A stretch of DNA of 64,000 bases. Origin: Megalobrama amblycephala. Lineage: Eukaryota; Chordata; Actinopteri; Cypriniformes; Xenocyprididae. The notes below the pieces were generated by a model that worked only from the letters and a program-made list of their open reading frames with translations, was not told where the DNA came from and searched no databases. A program made the position numbers and the translations under genes. The first letter of the stretch is position 1. Every line of letters starts with the position of its first letter. Positions 11,447-22,920 of this stretch are shown here, one piece after another. The DNA is taken from positions 35,608,396 to 35,672,395 of the forward strand of contig NC_063054.1 in NCBI RefSeq assembly GCF_018812025.1. The letters are read 5' to 3'.

Positions 11447-13099
11447 ACATGTCTTGTGCTTGGCAAACTCACGGTAACATATGATGCCAACAGGCTTTAA
11501 AAGAACAGGTTATTCGATGGGCACAAATCAAAATTTAAGTACAAATGCAATAAAGCTTAAATAATCGCACTTTCTAATTCAATTTGTGACAAGTCTTCTA
11601 ATTATTACAAAACAATTAAAGCATTAGAAAAAAAATGTAAGTCACAAATAAGTCATTAAATATTCGTTTAACACGTTCTGTTGTAGCAAATGCCTCAGTA
11701 CGTCATAATTAGAACTTTTGCAGCAAATTTCAAACAGTAAAGCTTATTATGACGGACAAAATCATTCAAAATACACAAAGGTAAAAGGTAACATACAAAA
11801 AAAAAAAATGGTTTGGCCAGCGGATAATGTAAATATATAGGCTATATATAAGTATGAAATTACAACATGAAAAACACGTGACAACCTGTCCGATATAAAC
11901 ATTGACATTTATGAAAATAGGCTACTCTTGTCCTGAGATCACAGTTCAGCCTTTCAGTTAAAACCTAACTTCATTTAATAGTTATTGCATGTCAGTGTAG
12001 TTTTATTGCGTTCACCTGTTCACCCAACAGAGGCTATACTGTGTCTATCGATACGATTGTATTGGAATTTTAGTCTGGAGGACAGAATTCACAATAATTA
12101 GCCAATATTCTATTGTAAGAGTGTCAGTATGCAGACCTACAAGACTTTATGGAAATTGACTTAAAACCTTGTTGTTATACCCCTAAAATCTGTAAAAACA
12201 GTTTATTTAGCATTTAGCTAAATATTTTAATCATTGTTTATATTGAAACCATGATGGTCTCTGAGAAATGTATCTAATATTTATTAATATAGGCTATTGT
12301 ATGCAATAACAATAATAATACATTTAATATATGTATTATATAATAAATACTTATACTTAATCAATAAAACTATTGAATTAATAAAATAGCATTTCATTGT
12401 ATAGCCTCAAGAATTAAGTGCTATAAAACATGCATGCCTGTTTCTAAACTTACAGACTATAATAACTTTTTAAAAAAAACAAAACAAAACAAAACAAATA
12501 TGAATGAAAATGCAAAAATATTAACCACTATAGGCTATACAAAACTTTGATTTCCAAGACAGCATTATTGATGATCAAGGGCTTTCTGTAGATCTCTGCC
12601 GTTCAAAGTTTTTTTTTTTTTTTTTTCCATATCTTCTTCTTTTTTTTTAACTATATACAGACTTCATATTGGCCGGTTGGCTTTAAAAATGGTTTTATAA
12701 AAATCCTGTGTCGATTATGTGAACAAATAAGTTTGGACACAAACCAAGTAGCTAACTAAGATTTTTTTGTCTATTTGTGAACTTTAAACGACTCTAACAT
12801 GGCTGTTCAAATTGCTGCACTACCTCATCATAACCAGGAGATGGAGCAATACATTTTCCTCCCACGCTCCCCCCCAATAATGACTTCTGATAATATTCAC
12901 ATTGATTATCGTGAACTTTAAAGAAACAGCATTCAGTTTTTATTTTCCTTGAAACACATCACATTAAAAAAATACAAACATCTGTGCTAAATATCACAAA
13001 CCTATTATATAGCCTACATAAAATAAACTAGCCTATATCGCTCTAGAGAACACTAGTGAATCTAGCAATAAAGCCCATTGGTTTTGTTTTTGAAACAAC
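11447..13099. other. Intergenic, AT-rich
   Basis: Unique AT-rich sequence with A/T homopolymers (for example 12470-12500 and 12610-12650). No gene or named repeat recognised. Confidence 0.5.
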
Positions 13100-13297
13100 C
13101 GTAAAGTTTCATGTGGAATCTGCGCATGGCAACTAGCGACACTCGCGCGGTCTCTATGGAGGATGCGGCGAGTTGAGATGCTGAACGGAACCGGGAAAGC
13201 TCCGCCGTCACCCGCCGCCGCTGCACAATTCAGCCTGCAGACATCAACACAGCTGCGGAATAAACACTTACACACCCGTATTCCTGACGCCCCGGTA
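13100..13297 (+). promoter_or_regulatory. GC-rich start region of the unrecognised gene
   Basis: A sharp local rise in G+C and CpG (GCGGCGAG, CCGCCGTCACCCGCCGCCG) in an AT-rich setting, ending at an ATG with G at -3 and +4. This looks like a CpG-type promoter and 5' UTR. No TATA box is obvious. Inference from composition only. Confidence 0.45.
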
Positions 13298-13311
13298 ATG
13301 GCGGATGAAAG
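13298..13311 (+). CDS. Unrecognised gene, first coding exon
   Basis: ATG GCG GAT GAA AG followed by the donor GTAAGA, giving M-A-D-E plus two bases of an Arg codon. I chose this ATG because it sits at the end of the GC-rich block and has G at -3 and +4. Its split codon (AG + G = Arg) is completed exactly by the next exon. I do not recognise the protein. The exon is very short, so its support comes from the matched phase and splice sites rather than from coding length. Confidence 0.45.
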
Positions 13312-14385
13312 GTAAGATTGCGCATGTCGGCACATGATGAAACTGCATGCCTGTAAAATCAATAGGTGAATGATCATGATGTCTTTGCGTTCAAAACCCA
13401 AACATTTAGGCTTAAGAATCTCAATCTTATTATCTGAATCTTGGATTTACAGTAAGAGTTTGTTTGGGTGTAACTGAAACACTTAATCGGATCAGACCAG
13501 AAGAGAATATGGAAGGCCGTAATGGTCAGTTTCAAAAGAAAAAAAAAAATAAAACAAAATAATAAAAACCCAAGATATTGTGGCAAGATTTTAGTCATTT
13601 CCTTCAATGTCAGCTCCACATTTATACAAACTTTTATTTTGAAATGCCCACTTAACCATGTCTTTAACAAACTTTACAGTTTGCAAACTTATATAGGCCT
13701 ATTTCTGATTTTGAAAACATCTCAATTCTGCGCCAGCATCACCTGTAGCTGAACCTCATCCATCCTATCCCAAAACTGCAGAACTGTCTCTCACACTGAC
13801 GTCATTACGCTGATTGACCGGCAGGTGGCGCTGCTGGAAGTACATTCTTCCTACTGTAACCTTGAAGCAAATTTAATTGCCAGTTTGATGTCTTTTTATT
13901 TGGCCCCATAAGAAGATGTGAGCTAGTAGCCTAATTTTTATTTTTTTCCCGCTTAAAAGATAAGCTCAATTTTACTTAGTTTGTAATAGTTTCCTGATTT
14001 TGTCTTGAATTTAAAAGTATGTCCACACAAAATGGCTGCCAATCAGAGCGTGTCATTCAATCATGTGCGTTAGAATCATCTGTATATCCTCACCGTAAAA
14101 GCATAAGGGAAGAATCATTTGGGGTTTGTGGTTTCAGTTTTATTTAATCAGAATACAGGTCGGTTAGTTGACTACCAGTTTAAACAAATCTAATCATTCA
14201 ATGCTGCTTAGCTATAAAACAACAAAATAATTACAGTCTTAATGCCATAATTTCATTCAAGAATTTATTTAAAAACAACACTGAATGTTCTGTGATAATA
14301 TAGGCTACGTTTACAGAAAAGTATGATTTAAAAAAAATCCTTAAGACTATCAAAAGAGCAAGAATGACTTTGTTTTTTTCAACAG
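13312..14385 (+). other. Candidate intron of the unrecognised gene
   Basis: About 1.07 kb from donor GTAAGA to acceptor TTTTTTTCAACAG. It contains a full CRE-type TGACGTCA at 13797-13804 and a CTCF-like site at 13818-13832. Confidence 0.45.
13818..13832 (+). promoter_or_regulatory. CTCF-like motif
   Basis: CCGGCAGGTGGCGCT is close to the CTCF core CCASYAGRKGGCRS in + orientation. It lies between rab10 and lin28b. This is a motif match only. Confidence 0.35.
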
Positions 14386-14521
14386 GTGTTTGTCGGATTT
14401 GACAGGACATTTTGACACTAATGAACTTTCCAAATATTGTCGGGAGCTTTCTGAGAAGTTTCGTTTCATTATTCACACCATTCTGGATCTGAAAGATCTC
14501 TGCACATCATATAGCCCACAG
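14386..14521 (+). CDS. Unrecognised gene, second coding exon (helical)
   Basis: A 136-base exon between the strong acceptor TTTTTTTCAACAG and donor CAG|GTATGG. With the first exon it reads MADER-CLSDLTGHFDTNELSKY, then CRELSEKFRFIIHTILDLK and DLCTSYSPQ: 45 codons without a stop. The segment from about residue 15 to 45 looks like an amphipathic helix or helical hairpin, with alternating charged and aliphatic residues. I cannot name the family and I do not assign a function. The neighbours (rab10 ending, lin28b starting, same strand) suggest an independent gene, not an alternative exon, since the 5.0 kb between here and the lin28b start includes a good poly(A) signal. Confidence 0.55.
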
Positions 14522-14913
14522 GTATGGCGGAATTTAATTTAATCTCTTTATGTAAACTGCTGACTTTAACTTAAAAGCATCACAATAAAACGCGCGTAAA
14601 TAATAGCCTGATTATATTTGAAAAGGCCTATTGTCATTAAACGTGTTTGTGTCTGAAATTAAAGCGCGCGTTCCCGCACTCATTATTCGCGGTTTGGATT
14701 AAAGGAGCGATTTAAACTCCTCTTACATTTCACAGGTCCTATGAAATATTCATGCTGGAAAATTCCTCCATTCCGCATAAATGAACGCGCCACCAGCAGC
14801 CTAAACAAAACTAAGAAACGAACCTCGGTCGGTGCATTAGCCTAAAACATGCAACAGAAGAATTATAGATATTAATCAAAAATAATCATTGCACTATTTT
14901 GACTCATCCACAG

Positions 14914-14961
14914 GGTCAGACACGGAGTATACATACAGCATGGCCGTGCACTCCATTTCAG
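14914..14961 (+). CDS. Unrecognised gene, third coding exon
   Basis: A 48-base exon, phase 0 at both ends, with acceptor GACTCATCCACAG and donor CAG|GTGAGT. It encodes GQTRSIHTAWPCTPFQ. Both splice sites are good and the frame continues from the previous exon, giving 66 codons so far. The next exon is not identified. Candidate phase-0 acceptors followed by short open frames lie at about 15811 (TTTCAAG), 15953 (CCCCCTCAG) and 16328 (TTTCCTCAG). None is convincing by eye. Confidence 0.45.
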
Positions 14962-16901
14962 GTGAGTAAGATAGCGCATTTATAGAGTATGCAGACTAGA
15001 AATAAATACAGCTAACAATAATATCCTTTGTGAGCGCGTGAACATTGCAGAAGCAGATCAACAGTTTGGTCTGAGAGCTCATGGACCTTTATTACAATGA
15101 TTGTTACAATCACATAGCCTAAATATGATCATAACATGTAATTAAACTAGTTAAACAAGAGAAAGAAACACGTCGTTCGCGCAGTTTAGGTGGGTGGGTG
15201 ACTCAAAGACGGACGGAGAAGAAAAGAATCCTCCTGAATGCTCTGTTCATACTTCCGTTCGACGTCATGATTTAATTGTGACGTAATGAAGGAGCGTTCA
15301 GGCTGAATCAGCCGCCAACATAAATAACCCAAGTTAGATGTTACTATTTTACAGCGAATGCTGATGCGAGTTGTTAAAATGCTTTGAATGCATAGAAAAT
15401 ATTTGAAATGTAAGCTACATGTCATATGTTGAGTATTAGCTATTTTGAAGCAAAGATAACTCATGCAGCCAGTTCATTTGCATTTTTTGCAAAGATTAAC
15501 CATGATAAATTAATATTAAATTAACATAAATTAATAAACACAAGATGTCAGATTTGTTTAACAAGTTATGTTCATGTATTTAAATCAATCAGGCACATTT
15601 TAAACACGTGATTTTTTTTTTTTTTTTGGTTAAGAAAATTGTTTTAAAAAAAACATATAAACTGTTTTTTAAAAGAAATTTGGCAGGTAACAAATCTGAA
15701 ATCCAATAACGTTTTAAAAACGTTTTTGCAATTTAAGGGAAACGAAAAATAGGCATATAAGACAACATCTGAAATGTAAAAAATTGGCTGTTTCATCTCC
15801 CTGTTTCAAGTCTATCTGTGTGACAAAATGCCCCAAAATCACGATAAAGACGAATATTTTTCAACTGAGACTCAACTGTGGCAATTAGCCTACAGAAAAC
15901 TGTATCTTGTAGAAAATCTTTCATTTAAGATCTCTTATTTGAACCCCCTCAGCATGAAACTCGTTTGTGTCTGGTTTTAAAATGTAGCCTATGTTTGTTT
16001 TAAGAACTAATTATAATTCTAATATGGTGTATGTTTTGAAGAAGTCCTTACCTTATAATGAAAGTATTGTTCTTTGCAAGAACAAATGATGTAGCAGCAG
16101 CCTTCACATGTAAAACAGAGAATGAAGCATTTCAAATATCTTCCCCATATACTCGATATTTACCTCTGATTAGTCTTGAATCGGTTTCAAGACTTCGGTC
16201 GGTTTGTGTTGGCTTCGGTGGCTAATTTAGGAGGCATGGAGGAATTGAACGAATGCAGCACTGAACCAAAAGAAAAGAGAAGAGCTGAATAAACTCTGAA
16301 CTCTATTGACAACTATGCGTTTCCTCAGGGGTTCGGCTGGGTGGGGGTGGGTGAGGTGAAGGTATGGCGGATCCGAACTGCTCAATACATCCGAAGAAAC
16401 GCTCCAACCACTTTGTTTTGTATATAAGCACGAAGCATCTCTGTAAAGCTTCTGTTGTAAACTCAGATTATTGATGGGCTAAACTGAGATTTTGTCTGCT
16501 GGCAATGTTAAGACGTTTCTTTCAATTCAATTAGTTTAATTAAAGATTAAACTAATATTTTCATATTCAGTTGGGATGTCCAAGTAAACGACCAATTTCA
16601 AGATCCAAGGAGTGCTTATGTTTTAGTGTGTGTTTATAAAGTTATTTTAAATGTGATGCATTTGAATGAAAATGTCAATTGGTAAACCATTTTGCATTTC
16701 AATAGCACATATTTGCATAGTCCTGGTTTAAAAGATATAATTCATTTCACTGATTTAATTTCTGTGGTGTCTGATTATGAGTTTGGATTTGAATAATCAG
16801 AAAAGTTGGTTTGTTCTAAAAAAGAAATCAAGAGATTCTTCAAATGTTCAACTCTTGTGAATCATAGTGGTTTATGAACTATTCAGGATTGAAACAATCC
16901 A
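14962..16901 (+). other. Probable intron or 3' part of the unrecognised gene
   Basis: No exon can be assigned with confidence. It includes A/T-rich unique sequence, several isolated strong-looking acceptors, and a TATATAAG string at about 16421-16428. Confidence 0.4.
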
Positions 16902-17145
16902 CACTCTTAAAAATAAAGGTTCCAAAAGAAGGTTTTGATGCCATAGAAGAACCATTTTTGGTTCCACAAAGAACCTTTCAGTGGACATTTCTTAAAAGAA
17001 CTATTTTTTCTTATAGTGTGAAGAACATTTATATAATCTAAAGAAAGTTTTTCCACTATAAAGAACCTTTTGTGGAACGTAAAGGTTGTTAAAGGTTCTT
17101 CATGGAACCATCAATGCCAATAAAGAACCTTTATTTTTAAAAGTG
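16902..17145. mobile_element. Palindromic MITE of the AAAGAACC family
   Basis: The ends CACTCTTAAAAATAAAGGTTC and its complement CTTTATTTTTAAAAGTG bracket repeated AAGAACCTTT, GGTTCCA and GGAACC blocks. Related copies lie at 24187-24366, 29759-29850 (partial) and 60525-60641 (a divergent subfamily). Confidence 0.8.
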
Positions 17146-18623
17146 ATAACTTGAAATTTAAATTGAGCAATATTTTTCTTTACGTATTACTGTTTTATCT
17201 CACGTTTAAATATAATTTGAATGACACAAGTCTTGTGTTACTGATTTAATGAGAGCTTAAAATTAAACTAACGCGTTCATAACTGTTATATATAATCGAT
17301 AAGTCCCTAGATTTTAGGGAAGAAAGATTGATGTTAGTTAAGCATTAAACTCAACAGGTCAATAATCTGCTAGTGTACATGAAATATTCATCGGAACTAA
17401 AATGTTGAATAACCTTCTGCTGCTGATTTACGCCTAGCTGGTGCTTCTGTTTTATTTAAACTCTGAAATCGAATGCGTATTTTTACCTCAGATCAATATC
17501 TGATCAGTGCTGTTGTTTTATATTATTCTTACTTTCCGGTCGCGTTTCCAATACACGATGAGCAGCTAACATCTTTATTTTTCTATATGTGCTGGAGAAC
17601 TTTTTCGATGCTTTAACGGGATCAAACGGGGACATCTAGGGTGTGTCCGTGACCTCGTGGGACTTGTTTCCCGGCACTCACGGGGCTGTTTTATGAATGG
17701 TGGATGGGAGATCCTCATGCAGGAAATGAGAAACTCCATAACATCTGACACCGGTGACCAGTTCCGTGACCTGAGCCGTAATGGCACGACCACCACCATC
17801 CCCTCCACACACCAGCAAACACACACACAGCATCTCCTACACCAGAGCTGCTGCAGGGGGTGGGGGGATTGGGGGCAGGGGTGAATTCCGGAGGGTGGTC
17901 GGCATAGATGGGTGGGGGTGGGTGAAAATGGGCGGGACACAGAAGCGGTGGGGGTAGATGTTGATTCACTCCTCCAACGTGTTTTTCCTCTGACTCAAAA
18001 GACAGAAAAACATCCTCAGCCAAGGTATTAGGTTCGATCATGAGCTTGTCAGAAACATTTACTGAACGAATATCTTGTAGAAACGAAAACGTTCAGTTTT
18101 TATAACAGGAGAAAATTACTTAAGTTGTCAGTTTGAGCTTATTTTCTATTAATTATTGCATTTCAACTTCTTGGTTTAGTGCATTTTTTTTAATGTGTGA
18201 ACCGACCACTCAGATACAATTCAAAAGAACACAATAAGCACAGCAACAGAAAGAATCTGATTACATTTTATCCGTTCCTTATTATTATTTTAAAACATGG
18301 GTTTCATTTTGGGCTAATACCAATACGTTTGTTTTACCATGCAGAACACTTAATAAACTTCAATGAATACAGTGATGCTCGTTGTTTTGGATCAATGCTG
18401 CCTTTTCATGATTTACAGATAATGCAGCTTGTTGGCTAAATGCAATAGCTCTTCTACATTCTACATGTACATAATTTTTTTTCATATCTTTATGTTTGTT
18501 CTGTCTAGACGTTTATTGTTCTAATTTATCCTCGTGAACATATTTGTAAGTGCTCAAAGCTCATTTAAACCAGAAACAAATCCCTATGTGTGTGTGTGTG
18601 TGTTTGTGTGTGAGCACTTGGTC
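17146..18623 (+). other. Region before a poly(A) signal, exon content unresolved
   Basis: Contains an open run ending TTTTTCGATGCTTTAACGGG with a TAG at about 17637-17639 and a G-rich block at 17850-17960. If the 18624 signal belongs to the unrecognised gene, its last exon and 3' UTR lie here. The frame cannot be joined by eye. Confidence 0.35.
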
Positions 18624-18629
18624 AATAAA
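18624..18629 (+). terminator. Poly(A) signal AATAAA
   Basis: TCAATAAAGCTC is followed within 30 bases by T/GT-rich text (CTTCTTCTTGTGATT), the usual arrangement of a vertebrate cleavage signal. It best fits the end of the + strand gene starting at 13298. Confidence 0.5.
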
Positions 18630-19239
18630 GCTCTTCTTCTTGTGATTCAGTCTCATTGACTTTTGTACTGCAGCAAACAACCAATGCAAACTGCAATATG
18701 CTTCCACAAACGATAATGAGCGATTAGCGATATCTAATTTCTCCCAAACTATAATACTGAATGTTTTGGAAACGTTTAAACAATTGCATTAAGACATCGG
18801 CAGCAAAAGAAAAAAAAAGAGCCACATTTTATTTTAGCCGAATTTTAAAGGACACTAATTACCTGCATAAAGTTATGAATTTAATTACAACAACTTTATA
18901 TAGGCTAATACGACAATCATTAGTCTACTGTTTAATGTAATAGTACACCTCTTGAAAAATCCATTACACCCCTTTATAAAAAGATAAAATCTGGAAAACT
19001 GTTTGCATTTCGCTACACCAAGCGAGAACATTAAAAATGAAGTGTTATACCAGTATTGACTTTCATAAGTCTATAAAGTGTAACGACTGTGGTTACCAGC
19101 GGTTGGAATTTGGTTACATAACGCATCATTAAAATTGTTACATATAAATGAAAAACAAAACACCAAAAATGCTGGACTTTTTATGGCTCCTCCAATGACT
19201 TCCAGAACATGCAAAAATAAAAGATTTTAGGCGTCTTAA
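18630..19239. other. Intergenic
   Basis: Unique AT-rich sequence upstream of lin28b, nothing recognised. Confidence 0.5.
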
Positions 19240-19637
19240 GACGCGTTAAAAAACTGAACCTGTTCAAACGGAGATGCGTTTACGTGACGCAGCAGTAGAG
19301 CTGAAGTCCAGCCCGGTTCCGAATCCGCTCCCTCTCCCGGGCTCACGGAGGAGTCACGTGTGCAGCGCTGCGAGCGAGCGAATGAGAAACGGAGAGCGGG
19401 AGAGAGAGAGAGAGGGAGCGAATGTGCGAGGGAGGGAAAGAGAGAGAGAGAGAGAGGATAGGAGATGTTAAAAGAGACATGACAAAATATCCAAAAAGGA
19501 GACGCACGCCGTATCATGCGCGCTAAATTTGTACCCGCTGGAAATCGGGATGTCGGATCGACGGTGACGCGCATCACCCCATTTCACGGAGGAAACGATT
19601 TCGCTGGAACTTTGGAACGGAGGGTCCGCGGGGAAAC
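19240..19637 (+). promoter_or_regulatory. lin28b: lin28b promoter / 5' UTR, CpG-rich, with E-box
   Basis: A CpG-rich block with a (GA)n run (about 19398-19457) ends at the lin28b start codon. A palindromic E-box CACGTG sits at 19355-19360. The transcription start is not visible. Several upstream ATGs (for example 19274 and 19516) would be uORFs if transcription starts above them. The frame opened at 19516 runs past the lin28b ATG in another frame. Confidence 0.55.
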
Positions 19638-19647
19638 ATGGCCGAAG
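19638..19647 (+). CDS. lin28b: Lin28b first coding exon (10 coding bases)
   Basis: ATGGCCGAAG then the donor GTTACG gives M-A-E plus the first base of a Gly codon. The next exon begins GA-GGG, so the join reads M-A-E-G-G-P-R-R-G-G-G. This matches the MAEGG...GGG start of vertebrate LIN28B. The phase match and the family N-terminus decide the start over other ATGs nearby. The context AACATGG has A at -3 and G at +4. Confidence 0.85.
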
Positions 19648-20267
19648 GTTACGATGCTTTTTTTTAAAAACCTCTTTTCACGTTCAGATGGGAACTCGTA
19701 TTGTTGCACGCGCACTGCCGCGCTTTGTTTACGTTGTTTGTACGCGTGATGAAGAGCCGTTTGCGCCAGTGGTAGTGGGGGGGCGGGTAACGTGTGCACA
19801 CCTGCCCCACGCCAGGCGGTTCACATGTACGACTACAAGAAGTTACATAGCAGCTATAGCTCTTAACTAGGCATGCTGAGCATTCGCAATGCACTACGCC
19901 ATCCCAAGTAGAGTAGCTCTACTTTTCATTGACTTTCTCCAGTTTTCCAGAGGGTGGGTTTGGGTTGTAGACTAGGATGCAACGAAATATACAAGGTTAG
20001 GGGGGACAAAATGTAAAAGTTTAAGAGTCTTGTCATTGAAAACCCAACATATTGATTGATCATAGTGTCTACAGTGGTTACGGCCCTGGTTGTAGTAGAC
20101 AAATCGGTGCGTTGAACGCGTGTTGTTGTGTAGTAGTTGGGGATTTCCCTCAGAAACGCTGCCCACGCAGACCCACGGTCAATGAGACCAAAGTATAGGC
20201 TTGATCTCATTAACCTACACAACCACGAGCATACATCACCATGGGCTTTTCTCCCTTGACCGCACAG
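19648..20267 (+). other. lin28b: lin28b intron 1
   Basis: 620 bases from GTTACG to CTTGACCGCACAG. The 5' part stays CpG-rich. No repeat named. Confidence 0.8.
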
Positions 20268-20437
20268 GAGGGCCGCGCAGAGGTGGCGGGTCGGACACCG
20301 CCAGGACTCCGCCGCAGATTCTGGCTGGCTCGGGTTACTGCAAGTGGTTTAATGTCCGCATGGGGTTTGGATTTATATCGATGACCAGCAGCGAGGGGAA
20401 GCCAGTGGACCCTCCACTAGACGTGTTCGTTCACCAA
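20268..20437 (+). CDS. lin28b: Lin28b exon 2: N-terminus and first half of the cold-shock domain
   Basis: Lin28b binds let-7 precursors and many mRNAs. It blocks let-7 maturation and promotes growth and the undifferentiated state. This exon encodes residues about 4-60: a Gly/Arg/Pro-rich lead, then GYCKWFNVRMGFGFISM and PLDVFVHQ. The RNP1-type (GFGFI) and RNP2-type (VFVHQ) strands of the cold-shock domain and the base-stacking aromatics (W30, F37, F39, F57, H59) are present. ISMTSSEG with PLDVF resembles LIN28B more than LIN28A. The acceptor is GACCGCACAG and the donor is CAA|GTAAGT, phase 0 at the end. It is followed by an 11.2-kb intron. Confidence 0.96.
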
Positions 20438-21338
20438 GTAAGTCCATTCAGCCCGTTTAAAATACTACATCTTGCTTTCACTCGTTCTCCTGACTCTTAT
20501 TCACGTTATCTGTCGCATCTCATTGACATCAGCAGATGTGTTCGAGGAAAGCAGAAGTAAACATGCGCTTGTGTTTTCATCTCCTGTCACTTTAAGAGCT
20601 GCACTACTCATGCCACAAACACATCTTTACTCTGGATCACCTCCATTGATATAATCACACGAACGCCGTATTAGTAGTAAACAAGGAGGAATTTACGATG
20701 CAGTTCTTAAAGGAACCTTGAGACTTGATTAGGAAGAGCCTGTACACGCACAACAGCCGCCTCATGCTCACAGGAACATGTCTGATAAACCTGCCAACAT
20801 GTCGGAAAATCTGTCACACGTAGCACACGATGCTTTCACAATCAGACTTTTGAAGAATGGCAAGCTATTTCGGTGTGGACTGTTGTACTGAACATCATGT
20901 GCTCTCGTGTTTACATGGGTGTAGTTCAGCCCCCTTTACACAATATTTCGTCCTCTTCTCATGGACATTCACAGCTAAATCAATACGGACATATATACTA
21001 ACCGGAACTTATCCCCTTTCACCATTTTCCAAGCTTTCTATGGCACCTTAAAATAGCATATGCAGATTAAAAGAACAAAAGCATAGAGAACAAGAGGATT
21101 CTTCCATTGTATTTCACACTCAAGCTCACTGCACTGTTGTTCTGCTGTCAGTTTTGCTGATTTATGCTGCTTTCTGTTACATTGTGTTCTTATTATCTGT
21201 TGGTGGTAATATGAATACTGCTGGATGTTAATGAGATGTTAAAATGGTTCCTGTGACTTAACATTTGCATTGTTACAAAACACGTCTGCATAATCCTTTA
21301 AATTCTGAAATTCAGTAACAACCGCTAGTTTTCACAGG

Positions 21339-21339
21339 A

Positions 21340-21437
<98 letters not shown>
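21339..21437. repeat. (ATCT)n tetranucleotide microsatellite
   Basis: About 25 uninterrupted ATCT units in lin28b intron 2. Confidence 0.97.
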
Positions 21438-21438
<1 letters not shown>

Positions 21439-22859
21439 TTCTTTAATCTTTTATTATGGGTTTAACTGTATTACAATTGCTGAACCATTTTGAAGTAAAA
21501 TACATTTAGCTTTCTGGATTCATATTGTGAATCTAGACACATCATTGTCTAAAATTTTGTTGAATTATATCAACAGCATGTTGATTTGGATAAATTTGTG
21601 AATTAGTGGAATTCGATAACGGGCGAGAAAGATGCATTCATGCTAAATATGTACTAAATTATTTTAAATGGAGTTTTGCAAGATTTTTTTTAGGTGAATT
21701 TCATTGCTTTTTCATTTAAATTTAAATTTAATCTGAAATCTTGTGTGGACATGATTTTTATTCTTTTGTGCATGAGCTAAAACATGAACCTCTTGTGCTA
21801 GTAGCCCCAAAACCTGAGTGCATTCTGGGAAATGCAGTTCTCAAAAAAGACAAACATTACCCAGAGACACAGACAGAATGTAATGTGTGCTGTGGAGCTT
21901 AATGACGTATTGATAGCTACTGTAATATAAATATATCTAATAATTATAGGGCAAATAAATAGTTAGAAATAAGCTTATTGAAATAAAAAGAAATCTGTAG
22001 TTACAAATTCAACAGATTTTTGACCTGAAGTGTCAGCTGACATGCACAATAAATGCACTAGTTACTATAAACTGTCTTTGTGTTAAATCTTTATGTGAAA
22101 TCTGTGCTGTAACACTAACTTATAAGCATGCAACATTTCCTGCATTGTATGCATTTGAGTAGGTAGTTATTGTAGGAACATCTTGTACTACTGATAAAAC
22201 GGTTCTTCTGATAAGCATGAAGTAAACAATTGTATTGAATGCGTTTGGAAAATGAAGGCTGCTTTCTCCTCATGGTTCAAGCATGTGAAAGCGTATTGAT
22301 TAGAGTCGTGTCTGTCATCTGGTTTTATTTCCGTTTTGTGATATTCTTGAAACATTGTACATTCGTGTGTAGTCAATCCGGTTTCTTTTTAATGTGTATG
22401 AAAATCCTGGTCTAGAGATCAGGTTGTATAATATAACGGCAATGTACAGATAAATCAATTTGATGATATAGCAAATGAGTTTGCACTCGTGTCTCCGTGT
22501 TAGACAGACTAGTGGCACAAGCAGCTGTAATCCATAACGTTTCTGATAAAGATTTGCATTTCTCTGCTGTGTGGAGGTTTATTTGTGTTCTTTGTGTCTG
22601 CACGTACATGTGCGTTCATGCTACAGTGAAAATGAAAAAGCTTGTATGCTGTGCAGGGTGTGTTGTATAGGATGTGCAGCCGTTGTGCATTGTGTTTGTG
22701 ATGATAAGAGTGTACAGCTGATTATTCCCTCTGTATGTGTCTGTCGAACTCTGATATTCTGTACAGAAACAGAATGTGCTGCTACTTGAAGAGACCGGGA
22801 TGATTTGTTACAAACAAGCCAGAATTATGTGACTTAACACATTACATTTCAGTAATCAG

Positions 22860-22920
22860 TTCATACAACCCTGGGAATCGAACCCATGACCTACAGCACA
22901 TGCTCAGAAACTGTGGTGCT
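22860..22920 (-). repeat. tRNA-derived SINE remnant
   Basis: The reverse strand reads GGTCATGGGTTCGATTCCCA, a box B-type promoter string (GGTTCGATTCC). It is embedded in text typical of tRNA-derived fish repeats. No complete tRNA fold or flanking body is visible. Confidence 0.45.

Noticed and set aside
13033..13401. 122-codon minus-strand open frame over the GC-rich block
   Set aside because: Antisense shadow of a CpG-rich 5' region, no family resemblance, no splice sites.
17657..17884. Open frame MNGGWEILMQEMRNSITSD as the last exon of the unrecognised gene
   Set aside because: No acceptor gives the required phase, and the end of the frame runs into low-complexity CA/G-rich text.
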